A stretch of 64,000 nucleotides of DNA from Polynucleobacter rarus (GCF_003072505.1 NZ_NTGB01000001.1:1154659-1218658), one strand, 5' to 3'. Shown: positions 25,564-35,971, numbered from the stretch's first letter. A program made the numbers and translations. Notes: generated from the sequence alone by a model not told the origin.

Positions 25564-27969
25564 TTAAAAGGTTGTACCGATTTGGAATTGGAAGTTTTGA
25601 ATATGGTCTTGATCAGTCGTATTCAACGGGAATGCGTAACTAAACTTCAAAGGACCTAGAGGTGAAATCCATGCAATCCCTAATCCGTAGGAATATCTTA
25701 ACCCACTGAAGTTTGGAAGCCCCTCATAAACGTTTCCGGCATCAAAAAACCCAAAAAATCTGAGTGTTTTATCAGTTCCTGATCCAGGAACTGGGAATGT
25801 GTATTCAAAATTACCAATCATTTTGGATGGACCGCCGATTGGCTGATAGATTCCGAGAGTCTGATTGTATGTTTGTGGTCCTAGAGATCCGGGAGTATAA
25901 CCCCTTACTGATCCAATACCGCCAACGTAGTAGTTCTTGGTGATTGGGAAAGGATTAACTCCATAAGAAGCTCCATAACCAAAGATACCGTTGAAAGAAA
26001 GCACATTGGTCTTAGTAATAGGATAGAAATATTGCGCTTGGTAAAAAGCGCGGTAATATCTCAAATCAGCAACAGGCAAGCCTACTTCAAAACTCGTTTG
26101 TTGATAAAGGCCGTTAGTTGGAATTAAGGCACTGTCTCTGCGATCTTTCGACCAACCTAAAGATAATGGCACGTTCCAAGAGCTTGCTGAATAAATCCCT
26201 AAATTTGGGTCATTAGCCGTACCGTCTACTAATGAAGGATCAAAACCTGATAATTGAGCTGCATATTTTTGATACTGAATTGGCGAATTAGCTGTGGTAT
26301 TCAAACTCAGATTTTCAACGCCTAAACCGACGAAAATTCTACCGGTTTCAGAGTATGGAATACCTAGGCGAGTCGTGGTACCAGCAGTTACGATCGTATA
26401 GTCAGAATCACCTAAATAATAAAGTGGTCTTGAGGTTCTGTAGTACACATCCGTATATCTACTAATGCCATCCTCCGTAAAATAGGGGTCAAATTGAGAG
26501 ACCACTAAAGTTCGATTAATTGAACCGGTATTTACGTTAAAACCAACACTTGTCCCTGTACCAAAAGCATTTTCTTGATTGATACCAGCACTCAAAACCA
26601 CCCCCTCCATGGATGAGAAACCAGCTCCTAGCGTGAAAGAACCCGTTGGCTTTTCCGCAACTTTCACATTCAAATCGACTTGGTCATTCAAACCAGGAAT
26701 CTCTTGCGTTGCTACATCTACCTCGGTAAAGTACCCTAGACGATTGATACGGTCCTTAGATAGTTTAATTTTTTCACCATCGTACCAAGAACTTTCAAAT
26801 TGTCTCATTTCACGACGGATCACAGTATCTCTAGTTTTTGAGTTACCGACAACGTTAATATTGCGAACGTAAGCACGTTTGCCTGGATCAACAACTAATA
26901 ACAAATCGACCGTCTTATCTTCTTTTCTGAGGTCTGGCTGAGGATTAATCAAAGCAAAGGCATATCCGTAGCTACCTAAAACATCAGCAATTGCTTTCGT
27001 ACCCATATTTAATTTGGTTGCAGAATAAATATCACCTGCTTTAAGAGGAATTAGTTTGATTAACTCATCCTCTTTACCGTACATTTCTCCACCCAATTTG
27101 ATATTTTTAACGGTGTATTGTTCGCCTTCAAAAATTTTAATCGTTAGGAAAACACCTTTTTTATCTGGAGAAATTGATACCTGAGTTGATTCAATATTAA
27201 ACTCAAGATAACCTTGGTTTAGATAAAAGGACCTTAAGGTTTCCAAATCAGCAGTCAATTTTTGCTTAGAGTAAAGGTTATTCTTGGTATACCAGGAAAC
27301 CCAATTCCCTACCGACAACAACATTTCTTCTCTTAAACGACTTTCAGGAAAAACTTTATTACCGATAATATTGATTTGAGCAATCTTAGATACTAAACCC
27401 TCTTCAATATTCATAAAAACTGAAACTTGATTACGTTCACCAGGAGTCACAGTTGTCACGATTTCAGAATCGTAAAAACCTTTACTGACGTATTGGCGTT
27501 TGATTTCCTGCTCAGCACGATCCACCATGGACTTATCATAATAGCGCGCTTCAGCAAGGCCAATAGCACGTAATGCTTTTAAGATCGCCTCTTTATCAAA
27601 CTCTTTCATGCCAGTGAAGTCAATCTTCGAGATGGTTGGTCTCTCTTCAACAATCACAACTAAGACACTATTGTCGTTTCTAATTTGAACATCTTTAAAA
27701 AAACCAGTATTGAACAAGCTTCTAATGGCATCAGAACCTTTTGAATCATTAAATGTTTCACCGACCTTAACTGGTAAATAACTAAAAATGGTTCCTGCCT
27801 CAACCCTTTGCAGGCCTTCAACTCGAATATCTTTAACAACAAAAGGTTCAGCTGCAATAGCAGATGAAATAGAGAATAAAGAGCACATAAAACATGCCCA
27901 AAGCACAACGATATTTTTTAAGTTAATTTTGGTATTCAACGGGGAGCTCTTCAATTCATTAGGAATCAT
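25564..27969 (-). CDS. bamA: Outer membrane protein assembly factor BamA
   Basis: The essential Omp85 protein that inserts beta-barrel proteins into the outer membrane. The 801 residues comprise a signal peptide (cleavage near AIAA/EPF, residue 40), five POTRA repeats (about 43-440) and a 16-strand barrel. The substrate-lid loop 6 motif VRGY is at 688-691. The protein ends in an aromatic-terminated strand (FQFQIGTTF), as required for its own assembly. It lies between rseP and skp, as in most proteobacteria. Transcription with rseP links barrel assembly and envelope stress control. Confidence 0.98.
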   Translation of the reverse strand: MIPNELKSSPLNTKINLKNIVVLWACFMCSLFSISSAIAAEPFVVKDIRVEGLQRVEAGTIFSYLPVKVGETFNDSKGSDAIRSLFNTGFFKDVQIRNDNSVLVVIVEERPTISKIDFTGMKEFDKEAILKALRAIGLAEARYYDKSMVDRAEQEIKRQYVSKGFYDSEIVTTVTPGERNQVSVFMNIEEGLVSKIAQINIIGNKVFPESRLREEMLLSVGNWVSWYTKNNLYSKQKLTADLETLRSFYLNQGYLEFNIESTQVSISPDKKGVFLTIKIFEGEQYTVKNIKLGGEMYGKEDELIKLIPLKAGDIYSATKLNMGTKAIADVLGSYGYAFALINPQPDLRKEDKTVDLLLVVDPGKRAYVRNINVVGNSKTRDTVIRREMRQFESSWYDGEKIKLSKDRINRLGYFTEVDVATQEIPGLNDQVDLNVKVAEKPTGSFTLGAGFSSMEGVVLSAGINQENAFGTGTSVGFNVNTGSINRTLVVSQFDPYFTEDGISRYTDVYYRTSRPLYYLGDSDYTIVTAGTTTRLGIPYSETGRIFVGLGVENLSLNTTANSPIQYQKYAAQLSGFDPSLVDGTANDPNLGIYSASSWNVPLSLGWSKDRRDSALIPTNGLYQQTSFEVGLPVADLRYYRAFYQAQYFYPITKTNVLSFNGIFGYGASYGVNPFPITKNYYVGGIGSVRGYTPGSLGPQTYNQTLGIYQPIGGPSKMIGNFEYTFPVPGSGTDKTLRFFGFFDAGNVYEGLPNFSGLRYSYGLGIAWISPLGPLKFSYAFPLNTTDQDHIQNFQFQIGTTF

Positions 27970-28025
27970 TTGGTTAATTCAATATTGTATAAGGTTAATG
28001 GGTTGATATAAAAAAACTAAGCTAA

Positions 28026-29141
28026 TTATCCATTAAAAAATTTTAAGAAATCATTATAAAAGGCGATACAGGTGACTGAAATGATGCCGAATAAGCCAAG
28101 TTTAATAGCGAAGGCTCTAAACTGCTCAGAAACAGGACTGCCTGTCACAAATTCCCAAGCATCAAAAAGTAATTGTCCACCATCCAACATTGGTAAAGGC
28201 AGTAAATTCATCAGTCCAAGGCTAATGCTGATGAGGGATAAAAAACCAAAATACGCAATAACTCCGGATTGAGCGGACTTACCCGCCATTCCAGCGATGC
28301 CGATTGGACCAGTGATTTGACGAATCGAAGCATCACCAGAAATTAATGCCTTAATACTCATCAAAGAAACGTATGAAATATCATAGACTCGCTCGGATGA
28401 GAGTAAAAGCGCCGTTGGAACATCAACTTCTAATTTAAAAAGCAAATCCATATCAGTTTTCGAAGGAATTAAACCTAATTGACCGAATAAATCACCTTGA
28501 AAATTAATTTTCTGTATTTGTTCAGCCGAGAATTGCACACGATATAAACCTTTACCCTCATGATCTAACTCTAATACGAAACCTTTTTTTTCGAATACTG
28601 TTCTTAACAGCTTCCAACGTAATCGGTTCCAACTTTTTATCGAGTCGGTTTGAATGATCTGTTCTGTTGTTGAATCCAGTTCAGCAAACCCCCTGACCTC
28701 ATCCCCTTCAACAATACCTAATTCAGCAGCGATAGAATTGACGCTAGGCTCACTTAATATGGGCCTTAACTGAATCGGAGAACTCAGAAACAAGGCTGTC
28801 AATAACAACCAAGCAAGAATAAAATTAGCCATAGGTCCAGCAATCACGACAAGAGAGCGCTTCCAAAGCACTTGATGGTTAAAAGCACGAAGCTTTTGAT
28901 CATCAGTTAATATCTCACCGTTTCGATTGTCGAGCATTTTGACATAACCACCAAGGGGAATTGCGGATAAAACAAATTCTGTATCGTAGATATTCTTGGG
29001 TTTTTTGCGCCATAGCACTGGACCAAAACCAATTGAAAAACGTTCAACAGCAATACCGCACCATTTGGCAGTAATATAGTGACCAAATTCGTGAAATCCC
29101 ACCAAAATAAAAATGGCAATCAGGAAAGCCAATAGTGACAT
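28026..29141 (-). CDS. rseP: RIP (site-2) zinc metalloprotease RseP, short form
   Basis: An inner-membrane intramembrane protease, expected to cut the anti-sigma factor in the envelope stress response and remnant signal peptides. The zinc motif is at residues 17-21 (H17, E18, H21 in FHEFGHYITAKW). The third ligand D320 is in LPMLDGGQLLFDAW. At 371 residues it is about 80 shorter than E. coli RseP (450). The missing sequence is in the periplasmic part, where only one reduced PDZ-like stretch (about 125-215) is visible instead of two. It starts two bases after the dxr stop. Confidence 0.94.
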   Translation of the reverse strand: MSLLAFLIAIFILVGFHEFGHYITAKWCGIAVERFSIGFGPVLWRKKPKNIYDTEFVLSAIPLGGYVKMLDNRNGEILTDDQKLRAFNHQVLWKRSLVVIAGPMANFILAWLLLTALFLSSPIQLRPILSEPSVNSIAAELGIVEGDEVRGFAELDSTTEQIIQTDSIKSWNRLRWKLLRTVFEKKGFVLELDHEGKGLYRVQFSAEQIQKINFQGDLFGQLGLIPSKTDMDLLFKLEVDVPTALLLSSERVYDISYVSLMSIKALISGDASIRQITGPIGIAGMAGKSAQSGVIAYFGFLSLISISLGLMNLLPLPMLDGGQLLFDAWEFVTGSPVSEQFRAFAIKLGLFGIISVTCIAFYNDFLKFFNG

Positions 29142-29143
29142 AG

Positions 29144-30325
29144 TTAATAAGTTCTTTGGATATAGTTGGAAGTAAAGTCTCTGACCATTTTATCTGCCTC
29201 TAAAATTGTTTCAAGATTTTCAACATTACTAATCTCGAGTGTATTTAAGACAGAATCAACTACTTCATTAATTTGGGTAAACTTGATTTGCAAGTTTAAA
29301 AAAGCAGCCACGGCAATTTCATTAGCGGCATTCATGATCGTAGGTGCAGTGCCACCTTGTCCTGCTACGAATCTTGCAAGTTTCAAGAGTGGGAATCTTT
29401 GATCATCCAATGCATGAAAAGTTAAGTTCGAGAGCATTTCAAAATCCAACTCCCGCACTCCAGAAGATATTCTATTCGGCCACCCTAGCCCATAAGCAAT
29501 TGGTGTACGCATATCAGGTGCGCCCATTTGGGCAATAATTGAACCATCAATGTAGCGAACCATTGAATGGATAATACTTTGCGGATGTATCACTACTCTA
29601 ATTTTTTCCGGTGGCGTATCAAACAACCACATCGCTTCAATTAACTCTAATCCTTTATTCATCATCGTCGCAGAGTCAACGGAAATTTTTCGCCCCATCG
29701 CCCAGTTCGGATGTTTGCAAGCCTCCGCAGGTGAAATATCCTGAAAACTACTCAAGTCTCGGTGCAAGAAAGGCCCGCCAGAGGCAGTCAGTAATAATTC
29801 TTTTACAGCAAGATGCTGTTGCGTTGAGTCTTGACCAATTTCTTTTTGGGGTAAACATTGAAAGATTGCATTATGTTCGCTATCAATAGGCAATAACTCT
29901 GCCCCAGTTTTTCGAACTAGATTAATCATTAACTCGCCCGACATGACTAAGGCTTCTTTGTTAGCCAGTAATATTCTTTTACCCAATTTGGCTGCTTCTA
30001 GGGTGGGTAACAAACCAGCAGCCCCTACGATTGCGGCCATTACTGTATCTACCTGAGATAGTCTTACTGCTTCTAGGAGTCCATCTGGTCCGTGCAGTAC
30101 CGTGGTTTTTGTCGAACCGATTAAGTTCCTTAACTGGTTTGCTAAATCGAGAGTACTAACCACAGCAATCGAGGGTTTAAACTCGATACATTGAACTGCT
30201 AATTTTTCTATTTGGGTATTGGCAGATAATGATGCAATACAAAACTGATCAGGATGTTGACGAACAACATCCAAAGTGTTTTCACCAATCGATCCCGTTG
30301 ATCCTAAGATACAAAGATGCCTCAT
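29144..30325 (-). CDS. dxr: 1-deoxy-D-xylulose 5-phosphate reductoisomerase
   Basis: Makes MEP from DXP with NADPH, the committed step of the non-mevalonate isoprenoid pathway. The 393-residue protein has the N-terminal NADPH loop ILGSTGSIGENTLDVV (residues 6-21), the metal/substrate region LLPIDSEHNAIFQCL with its conserved Asp and Glu, and WAMGRKISVDSATMMNKGLE. The product feeds undecaprenyl phosphate synthesis by uppS two genes away. It overlaps cdsA by four bases. Confidence 0.97.
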   Translation of the reverse strand: MRHLCILGSTGSIGENTLDVVRQHPDQFCIASLSANTQIEKLAVQCIEFKPSIAVVSTLDLANQLRNLIGSTKTTVLHGPDGLLEAVRLSQVDTVMAAIVGAAGLLPTLEAAKLGKRILLANKEALVMSGELMINLVRKTGAELLPIDSEHNAIFQCLPQKEIGQDSTQQHLAVKELLLTASGGPFLHRDLSSFQDISPAEACKHPNWAMGRKISVDSATMMNKGLELIEAMWLFDTPPEKIRVVIHPQSIIHSMVRYIDGSIIAQMGAPDMRTPIAYGLGWPNRISSGVRELDFEMLSNLTFHALDDQRFPLLKLARFVAGQGGTAPTIMNAANEIAVAAFLNLQIKFTQINEVVDSVLNTLEISNVENLETILEADKMVRDFTSNYIQRTY

Positions 30326-31158
30326 AAACTCACCTTCAATAAGAGTGCCGCAATTGGCAAAACAGGTAAGATGGCATCTATTCGATCTAGTACCCCTCCA
30401 TGACCTGGTAACAAGTTACTACTGTCTTTTACCTTGGCAATTCTTTTTATTAAGGATTCAAACAAATCCCCCATTACGCTCATTAATGCCAAGAACATAG
30501 TTACAAGAATTACGCTAAAAAGAGAAAATCTAGGATCTTTTACAAGTAAAACGATTAGCAGTACAAATAGGCAAGCAATCAGGACACCGCCTACTAATCC
30601 TTCCCATGATTTACCTGGACTAATATTCGAGGCTAATTTATTTCTACCAAATTTTCTGCCTACAAAATAGGCGCCTATATCAGCACACCAAACAATCCCG
30701 ATTACGCCTAGAAACAACCAACGGCCTTCATCTCGGAGAACCATTGCTGCACAAAATGCACCAATAAAAATAATAAAACCTAGAATAGATAAAAAGGTAA
30801 CCCATTTTGTCAACGCAACGCTCAAACTCATTTTTAAAAAAAAGGGCACGGTAAATATCCAAACAAATGCAGCGAGATAGATTGGATATTGAAAAAGTTC
30901 CCCCTTCGAGAAAAGAACAGAGGATTGGAATAAACCTTGATGTTGGCCAAGTAAAAAAACTAAACAAACAAAAATAAGAAATGCATAGGCAATGGGCATC
31001 GATTTCTTAGCGGGCCATAGAAACCTCCCCCACTCCCAAGCCGCAATCGATAAAATAACGATAAAAGAGAGATACAAATCCAACGCTGGTAATAAGAGAA
31101 AGATTGGAGCAAATAGAATCAAAAGTACAAGGGCAGTCAAAACTCTTGCTTTAAGCAT
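30322..31158 (-). CDS. cdsA: Phosphatidate cytidylyltransferase
   Basis: Forms CDP-diacylglycerol from phosphatidate and CTP, the branch point of phospholipid synthesis. The 278-residue polytopic membrane protein has about eight hydrophobic segments. The C-terminal family signature begins GDLFESLIKRIAKVKDS and continues LLPGHGGVLDRID. SPGKSWEGLVGG is also conserved. It overlaps uppS by eight bases upstream and dxr by four downstream, so the three are tightly coupled. Confidence 0.96.
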   Translation of the reverse strand: MLKARVLTALVLLILFAPIFLLLPALDLYLSFIVILSIAAWEWGRFLWPAKKSMPIAYAFLIFVCLVFLLGQHQGLFQSSVLFSKGELFQYPIYLAAFVWIFTVPFFLKMSLSVALTKWVTFLSILGFIIFIGAFCAAMVLRDEGRWLFLGVIGIVWCADIGAYFVGRKFGRNKLASNISPGKSWEGLVGGVLIACLFVLLIVLLVKDPRFSLFSVILVTMFLALMSVMGDLFESLIKRIAKVKDSSNLLPGHGGVLDRIDAILPVLPIAALLLKVSL

Positions 31159-31927
31159 TTTTTACAATTTGACTTTCCAATAGTTGATGGCCCGTTTGCC
31201 CAAATCTTCTCTCACGGAAGCGATACCAGGTTAAAGCATCTGCAAAGGCTTGTTGATCAAAGTCAGGCCAAAATATTGGTGTGTAATACATTTCGGTATA
31301 AGCTAACTGCCAAATTAAGAAATTACTGACACGCTGCTCACCACCAGTCCGAATGAACAAATCTGGCTCTGGGGCATATGACATCGACAAATAAGGACTT
31401 AACCATTCTTCTGTCATGTTTTCTGGAAGAATATCTGGGTTATTTTCATAGGCTAGACGCATCGCATTCAAAATATCCCAGCGACCACCATAATTAGCGG
31501 CAATGGTCAAAACAAGACCGGTATTATTTTCAGTTAACTGTTGAGCTTGGGCTGCATTTTTACGAATTGGTTCTGGAAAGGCCGATAAATCCCCTACAAT
31601 GACCAGCTTCACGTTATTTTTGTGAATCAGAGAAACTTGAAGCTTTAAGACCTTAAAAAACAATCTCATTAGAAAAGTTACTTCGTGTGAAGGTCGGCGC
31701 CAATTTTCGGTACTAAAAGCAAATAAAGTTAAATACTTGATACCGTAGGAAGCGCATTCTTGGACGATTGTCTTGACAGTATCAACACCTTTTGAGTGCC
31801 CAGCAACTCTTGGTAAAAAACGTTGATTCGCCCAACGCCCATTACCATCCATAATGATGGCAACATGCGACGGAATCGCTTTTGGCGGAGGGACTGCGAG
31901 CGTAGAACTCTGAATGGTTGTCGTCAT
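31151..31927 (-). CDS. uppS: Isoprenyl (undecaprenyl) diphosphate synthase
   Basis: Cis-prenyltransferase that makes the C55 carrier lipid for peptidoglycan and polysaccharides. The 258-residue protein has the catalytic Asp D27 in IIMDGNGRWANQR. The C-terminal block DLFIRTGGEQRVSNFLIWQ (substrate and dimer contacts) is intact. The N-terminus has about 20 variable residues before the conserved HVAIIMDG. It sits between frr and cdsA. Confidence 0.96.
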   Translation of the reverse strand: MTTTIQSSTLAVPPPKAIPSHVAIIMDGNGRWANQRFLPRVAGHSKGVDTVKTIVQECASYGIKYLTLFAFSTENWRRPSHEVTFLMRLFFKVLKLQVSLIHKNNVKLVIVGDLSAFPEPIRKNAAQAQQLTENNTGLVLTIAANYGGRWDILNAMRLAYENNPDILPENMTEEWLSPYLSMSYAPEPDLFIRTGGEQRVSNFLIWQLAYTEMYYTPIFWPDFDQQAFADALTWYRFRERRFGQTGHQLLESQIVKNA

Positions 31928-31951
31928 AATTTGGACTATTTGAGAAAAACT

Positions 31952-32512
31952 CTAAACAGTCATAATTTCTTTTTCTTTATCTTGAACTAGTTTATCAACT
32001 TCAGCCACAAATTTGTCAGTTCTTTTTTGAACATCATCTTGGCTACGTCGCTCTTCATCTTCTGAAATCAATTTATCTTTCGTTAATTTCTTTAAGGATT
32101 CATTTGCTTCACGACGCAAATTACGTATTGCAATTTTGGCATCTTCCCCTTCTGACTTGACTAGTTTAGCCAAATCTTTTCGTCTCTCTTCAGTGAGAGC
32201 TGGCATGGGAACGCGAATCACATTACCTTGAGTGGCAGGGTTTAGCCCTAAGTCTGAATCTCGGATTGCTTTTTCAACGACTTGTAACATTGGTTTTTCC
32301 CAAGGAGTTACTGTAATCGTACGCGCATCAGCTAGACCTAATGCTGCAACTTGAGAAATAGGCGTTGGATTGCCATAATAGTCGATTTGGATATGTTCGA
32401 GAATTCCAGTATGAGCTCTTCCAGTACGAATCTTCGCCAAAGACCCCTTAAAGGAGTCGATCGATTTGATCATTTTTTGGTCTGCATTTGAGATAATTTC
32501 ACTTGATGACAT
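31952..32512 (-). CDS. frr: Ribosome recycling factor
   Basis: Splits post-termination ribosomes together with EF-G. The 186-residue protein is full length, with the family blocks [14 protein letters not shown] and LDHIQVDYYG-like ([19 protein letters not shown]) and the basic [18 protein letters not shown] that forms part of the three-helix bundle. It follows pyrH by 14 bases, the usual pyrH-frr pairing. Confidence 0.97.
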   Translation of the reverse strand: MSSSEIISNADQKMIKSIDSFKGSLAKIRTGRAHTGILEHIQIDYYGNPTPISQVAALGLADARTITVTPWEKPMLQVVEKAIRDSDLGLNPATQGNVIRVPMPALTEERRKDLAKLVKSEGEDAKIAIRNLRREANESLKKLTKDKLISEDEERRSQDDVQKRTDKFVAEVDKLVQDKEKEIMTV

Positions 32513-32526
32513 TGACTACTCCTTCA

Positions 32527-33237
32527 TTAGACATGTACTAGGGTACCCTCGGGCTCCCCATTGACCACTCGCATTAATGCGCCTGGTTTTAAAATTGAAA
32601 ATACTTTAATTGGTAATTCACGATCGCGGCATAAGGCAAAAGCAGTAGCGTCCATCACTTGTAAATTTTTCACTATGGCCTCATCAAACGAAATCGTATC
32701 GTAACGCGTCGCATTTGGATCTTTTTTAGGATCACTTGAATAAATGCCATCCACTTTTGTTGCTTTAAGCACAATATCAACATTCATTTCAGCTCCTCGT
32801 AGGGCCGCGGCAGTGTCGGTAGTAAAAAATGGATTTCCTGTACCTGCTGCAAATATAACTACTTTACCTTCATTCAAGTAACGAATCGCTTTGGGACGAA
32901 TATAAGGTTCAAGAACTTGATCCATTCTTAATGCGGATTGTACCCTTGCTTCTACCCCCTTTTGACGAAGTGAATCTTGTAAAGCTAAAGAATTCATCAT
33001 TGTCGCTAACATTCCCATATAGTCAGCTGTTGCGCGATCCATTCCAGCCGCACCACCTACTACTCCACGGAAAATATTTCCCCCGCCAATCACAATCGCT
33101 AATTTGATACCTGATTTGACGACTTCAGCAATTTCTGAAACCATCGCTTCAATCGTTGAGGGATTAATCCCGTAAGAGTCTTCGCCCATTAAGGCTTCAC
33201 CAGATAGTTTTAATAAGACACTTTGATAAGCTGGCAT
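32527..33237 (-). CDS. pyrH: Uridylate kinase
   Basis: Phosphorylates UMP to UDP; bacterial UMP kinases are hexameric and controlled by GTP and UTP. The 236-residue amino-acid-kinase-fold protein shows [11 protein letters not shown] at the start, GGGNIFRG (phosphate binding), [16 protein letters not shown] and [14 protein letters not shown], all intact. A terminator separates it from tsf upstream, so it may have its own promoter between about 33240 and 33285. Confidence 0.97.
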   Translation of the reverse strand: MPAYQSVLLKLSGEALMGEDSYGINPSTIEAMVSEIAEVVKSGIKLAIVIGGGNIFRGVVGGAAGMDRATADYMGMLATMMNSLALQDSLRQKGVEARVQSALRMDQVLEPYIRPKAIRYLNEGKVVIFAAGTGNPFFTTDTAAALRGAEMNVDIVLKATKVDGIYSSDPKKDPNATRYDTISFDEAIVKNLQVMDATAFALCRDRELPIKVFSILKPGALMRVVNGEPEGTLVHV

Positions 33238-33286
33238 AAACTCCCTTTTCTTTAACGATACAGATATCCATTATTATAAATCCCTA

Positions 33287-33318
33287 AAAAATAGGCGCTA
33301 TAAAAAGCGCCTATTTTT
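33287..33318 (-). terminator. Intrinsic terminator after tsf
   Basis: A 13-bp stem (33287-33299 with 33306-33318, AAAAATAGGCGCT and complement) and 6-base loop, ending in a T run on the minus strand. It lies 20 bases downstream of the tsf stop and upstream of pyrH, so rpsB-tsf transcripts should largely end here. Confidence 0.88.
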
Positions 33319-33338
33319 AACCTACTATAAGCAACAAT

Positions 33339-34226
33339 TTAAGATGCGTTTTTAGCCGCCGCAACTTGCGCTGCAACTTCTGCAGCAAAATCATCCTGAC
33401 GCTTCTCAATTCCTTCACCAACAATATACATCGTAAAAGATTGCACTGCTGTGTCATTTGCTTTCAACATTTGCTCAACAGTTTGTTTGTCATTCTTTAC
33501 AAAAGTTTGATTTAAAAGGGATACTTCTTTTAAGAACTTCTGAACAGAACCTTCAACCATCTTCGCTACGATCTCAGCAGGTTTGCCTGATTCAGCAGCC
33601 TTTAGCTCAGCAACACTTCTTTCCGTTGCGATCTTATCAGCAGGAACATCAGCAGTTGAAAGTGCTACTGGCTTCATTGCTGCAATATGCATCGCAACAT
33701 CTTTAGCCGCAACTTCATTACCTTTGAACTCTACTAGAACACCGATACGGGTACCGTGAATGTAAGAAACTAATTGGTTTTCACCAGTAATTCTCTTAAA
33801 ACGACGAATTGAAATGTTCTCGCCAATACGACCAATTAATTCGGCACGAATTTCTTCAATTGTTTTACCATCAATGGTTAATGCAGATAAAGTGGCAATA
33901 TCATCGTTCGCAATACTGTTCTTGACAACTAATTCTGCACAGTCCTTAGTGAATTTCAAGAAATCATCATTTTTAGAAACGAAATCTGTTTCGCAATTAA
34001 TTTCAATTAAAACACCAGAATTACCGTCAATAAATGAGGCAATAACTCCCTCAGCGGTAACTCTAGAAGCTGCCTTACTAGCTTTACTGCCTAATTTAAC
34101 TCTTAAAATCTCTTCCGCTCTAACTAAATCACCTTCTGCTTCAGTTAAAGCTTTTTTGCATTCCATCATTGGTGCGTCAGTTTTTGCTCTTAACTCGCCC
34201 ACCATCGCTGCTGTAATTGCCGCCAT
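33339..34226 (-). CDS. tsf: Elongation factor Ts
   Basis: Guanine nucleotide exchange factor for EF-Tu. The 295-residue protein has the N-terminal UBA-like domain ending in [16 protein letters not shown], the core with [15 protein letters not shown] (EF-Tu contact), and the dimerisation and C-terminal modules. Its ATG shares a base with the rpsB stop (TAATG). The normal start [12 protein letters not shown] is present at this ATG, so the overlap is genuine. Confidence 0.98.
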   Translation of the reverse strand: MAAITAAMVGELRAKTDAPMMECKKALTEAEGDLVRAEEILRVKLGSKASKAASRVTAEGVIASFIDGNSGVLIEINCETDFVSKNDDFLKFTKDCAELVVKNSIANDDIATLSALTIDGKTIEEIRAELIGRIGENISIRRFKRITGENQLVSYIHGTRIGVLVEFKGNEVAAKDVAMHIAAMKPVALSTADVPADKIATERSVAELKAAESGKPAEIVAKMVEGSVQKFLKEVSLLNQTFVKNDKQTVEQMLKANDTAVQSFTMYIVGEGIEKRQDDFAAEVAAQVAAAKNAS

Positions 34227-34969
34227 TATTCCTTCCCTTCTTCGGTCTCTACTTCATTTTCTTTAATAGAATTAAGCACTTGTGTTACAGCGCTTGCCTT
34301 CCCTTCAAGAATTACATCAGCCATTTCACGAACATATAAAGCAACAGCTTTACTTGAGTCATCGTTTCCAGGAATAATGTAATCAACTCCTTCAGGTGAA
34401 TGATTAGTATCCACTACTGCTATGACAGGAATACCAAGCTTTTTAGCTTCAGTTAAAGCAATCTTGTGGTAACCGATGTCGACCACGAAAATAGCGTCTG
34501 GAATACCAGCCATATCTTGAATACCACCTAATGATTTAGCTAATTTTTCAACATCACGCTCATTCATTAGTGCTTCTTTTTTAGATAGACGTTCCCAATC
34601 ACCGGCTTCACGCGCAGCAGTCATTTCTTTTAAACGCTTAATTGAGCCTTTAACTGTTTTAAAGTTCGTTAAAGTACCGCCTAACCAGCGAGCATCAACG
34701 TAAGGCATGCCAGCACGAGTAGCTTCTTCAGCAATAATTTCTTTTGATTGACGCTTTGTACCAACAAAAAGAATTGTTCCGCGATTTGCTGAAATAGATT
34801 TAGCAAACTTCAGAGCATCTTGGAATAAAGGTAGCGTCTTTTCTAAATTGATAATATGGATTTTGTTGCGATGGCCATAAATATATGGGGCCATTTTTGG
34901 GGACCAGAAACGGGTTTGATGGCCAAAGTGGCAACCAGCCTCGATCATTTCGCGCATGGATACTGACAT
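34226..34969 (-). CDS. rpsB: 30S ribosomal protein S2
   Basis: A small-subunit protein needed for binding of S1. The 247 residues are full length: [18 protein letters not shown] at the start, [19 protein letters not shown], and [29 protein letters not shown] block in the second half. The C-terminal tail is acidic ([11 protein letters not shown]). Strong AGGAG precedes the ATG. A structured leader lies upstream (34996-35043). It is divergent from map across about 165 bases, a conserved neighbourhood. Confidence 0.98.
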   Translation of the reverse strand: MSVSMREMIEAGCHFGHQTRFWSPKMAPYIYGHRNKIHIINLEKTLPLFQDALKFAKSISANRGTILFVGTKRQSKEIIAEEATRAGMPYVDARWLGGTLTNFKTVKGSIKRLKEMTAAREAGDWERLSKKEALMNERDVEKLAKSLGGIQDMAGIPDAIFVVDIGYHKIALTEAKKLGIPVIAVVDTNHSPEGVDYIIPGNDDSSKAVALYVREMADVILEGKASAVTQVLNSIKENEVETEEGKE

Positions 34970-34995
34970 TTTTTTCTCCTAAGGGTTTAAACTAA

Positions 34996-35043
34996 AGCCA
35001 AATCCTGATTACGCTAAATAACGTCACCCCGGATGGTTTGGCT
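34996..35043 (-). promoter_or_regulatory. Candidate structured rpsB leader
   Basis: On the minus strand AGCCAAACCATCC can pair with GGATTTGGCT across a 25-base loop, with a two-base bulge. The structure sits about 27-75 bases before the rpsB ATG. S2 autoregulates rpsB-tsf in E. coli through a conserved leader structure, so this hairpin is a reasonable candidate. Homology to that leader has not been shown. Confidence 0.35.
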
Positions 35044-35135
35044 CGCGATTCTTTGATATGGAATAATTAATAAACTATTAGACCGTTAATCAAAGTTTCA
35101 ATATTATAAGATATTTTTGAGATAATTACTAGATA

Positions 35136-35957
35136 ATGAAACCCTTGTTTACCAACACAAAAGATCTCGACGGCATGCGAGAAGCTGGACGCTTAGCGAG
35201 TGAAGTTCTTGATTTCATTACTCCACATCTACAAATTGGCATTAGCACCGAGTCAATAGACCGCTTGTGCCATGAATACATGCGGGATGTGCAAAAAACG
35301 ATTCCAGCACCACTCAATTACCAACCTCCTGGTTACCCGCCTTTTCCGAAGTCGATTTGTACTTCAGTAAATGATGTCATTTGTCACGGCATTCCTAGTG
35401 ATCGAGTCCTAAAATCTGGGGATATTGTCAATTTAGATATTACCGTCATTACCGAGGCAGGATTTTATGGTGATACGAGTCGGATGTTTTTAATTGGTGA
35501 ACCATCCATATTATCCAAGCGTCTTTGCCAAGTAACTTATGAATGCATGTGGTTAGGTATTGCTGTTGTAAAACCTGGAGCTCGCTTAGGTGATATTGGA
35601 TACGCTATTCAAAACCATGCTGAAAAAGCAGGTTATTCGATTGTTAGAGAGTATTGTGGACACGGTATTGGTAAAGTTTTTCACCAAGACCCACAAATTC
35701 TTCACTATGGTCGTCCCGGTCAAGGAGAAGAACTAGTTGAAGGGATGACATTTACGATTGAGCCCATGATTAATGCAGGCCGAAGAGATATTCGGACGAT
35801 GCCTGATATGTGGACAGTGAAGACGAAAGATCGAAGTTTGTCCGCTCAGTGGGAGCATACAGTCTTGGTTACAGCAACAGGTGTTGAAGTCTTAACCAAG
35901 TCTGAGGGTTCTCCTTTGCCTCCAGAGATTGTGAAGAACAAAATCAACCTAGGCTAA
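35136..35957 (+). CDS. map: Methionine aminopeptidase, type I
   Basis: Removes the initiator methionine from new proteins. The 273-residue pita-bread enzyme has all five metal ligands: D101 (VNLDIT), D113 (YGDTS), H176 (GHGIG), E209 (FTIEPM) and E240 (QWEHT). The substrate-site H84 lies in VICHGIP. It lacks the zinc-finger extension of longer types. It is followed by glnD after 14 bases, so the two probably form an operon divergent from rpsB. Confidence 0.98.
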   Translation: MKPLFTNTKDLDGMREAGRLASEVLDFITPHLQIGISTESIDRLCHEYMRDVQKTIPAPLNYQPPGYPPFPKSICTSVNDVICHGIPSDRVLKSGDIVNLDITVITEAGFYGDTSRMFLIGEPSILSKRLCQVTYECMWLGIAVVKPGARLGDIGYAIQNHAEKAGYSIVREYCGHGIGKVFHQDPQILHYGRPGQGEELVEGMTFTIEPMINAGRRDIRTMPDMWTVKTKDRSLSAQWEHTVLVTATGVEVLTKSEGSPLPPEIVKNKINLG

Positions 35958-35971
35958 AAGGGCTTACCGTC

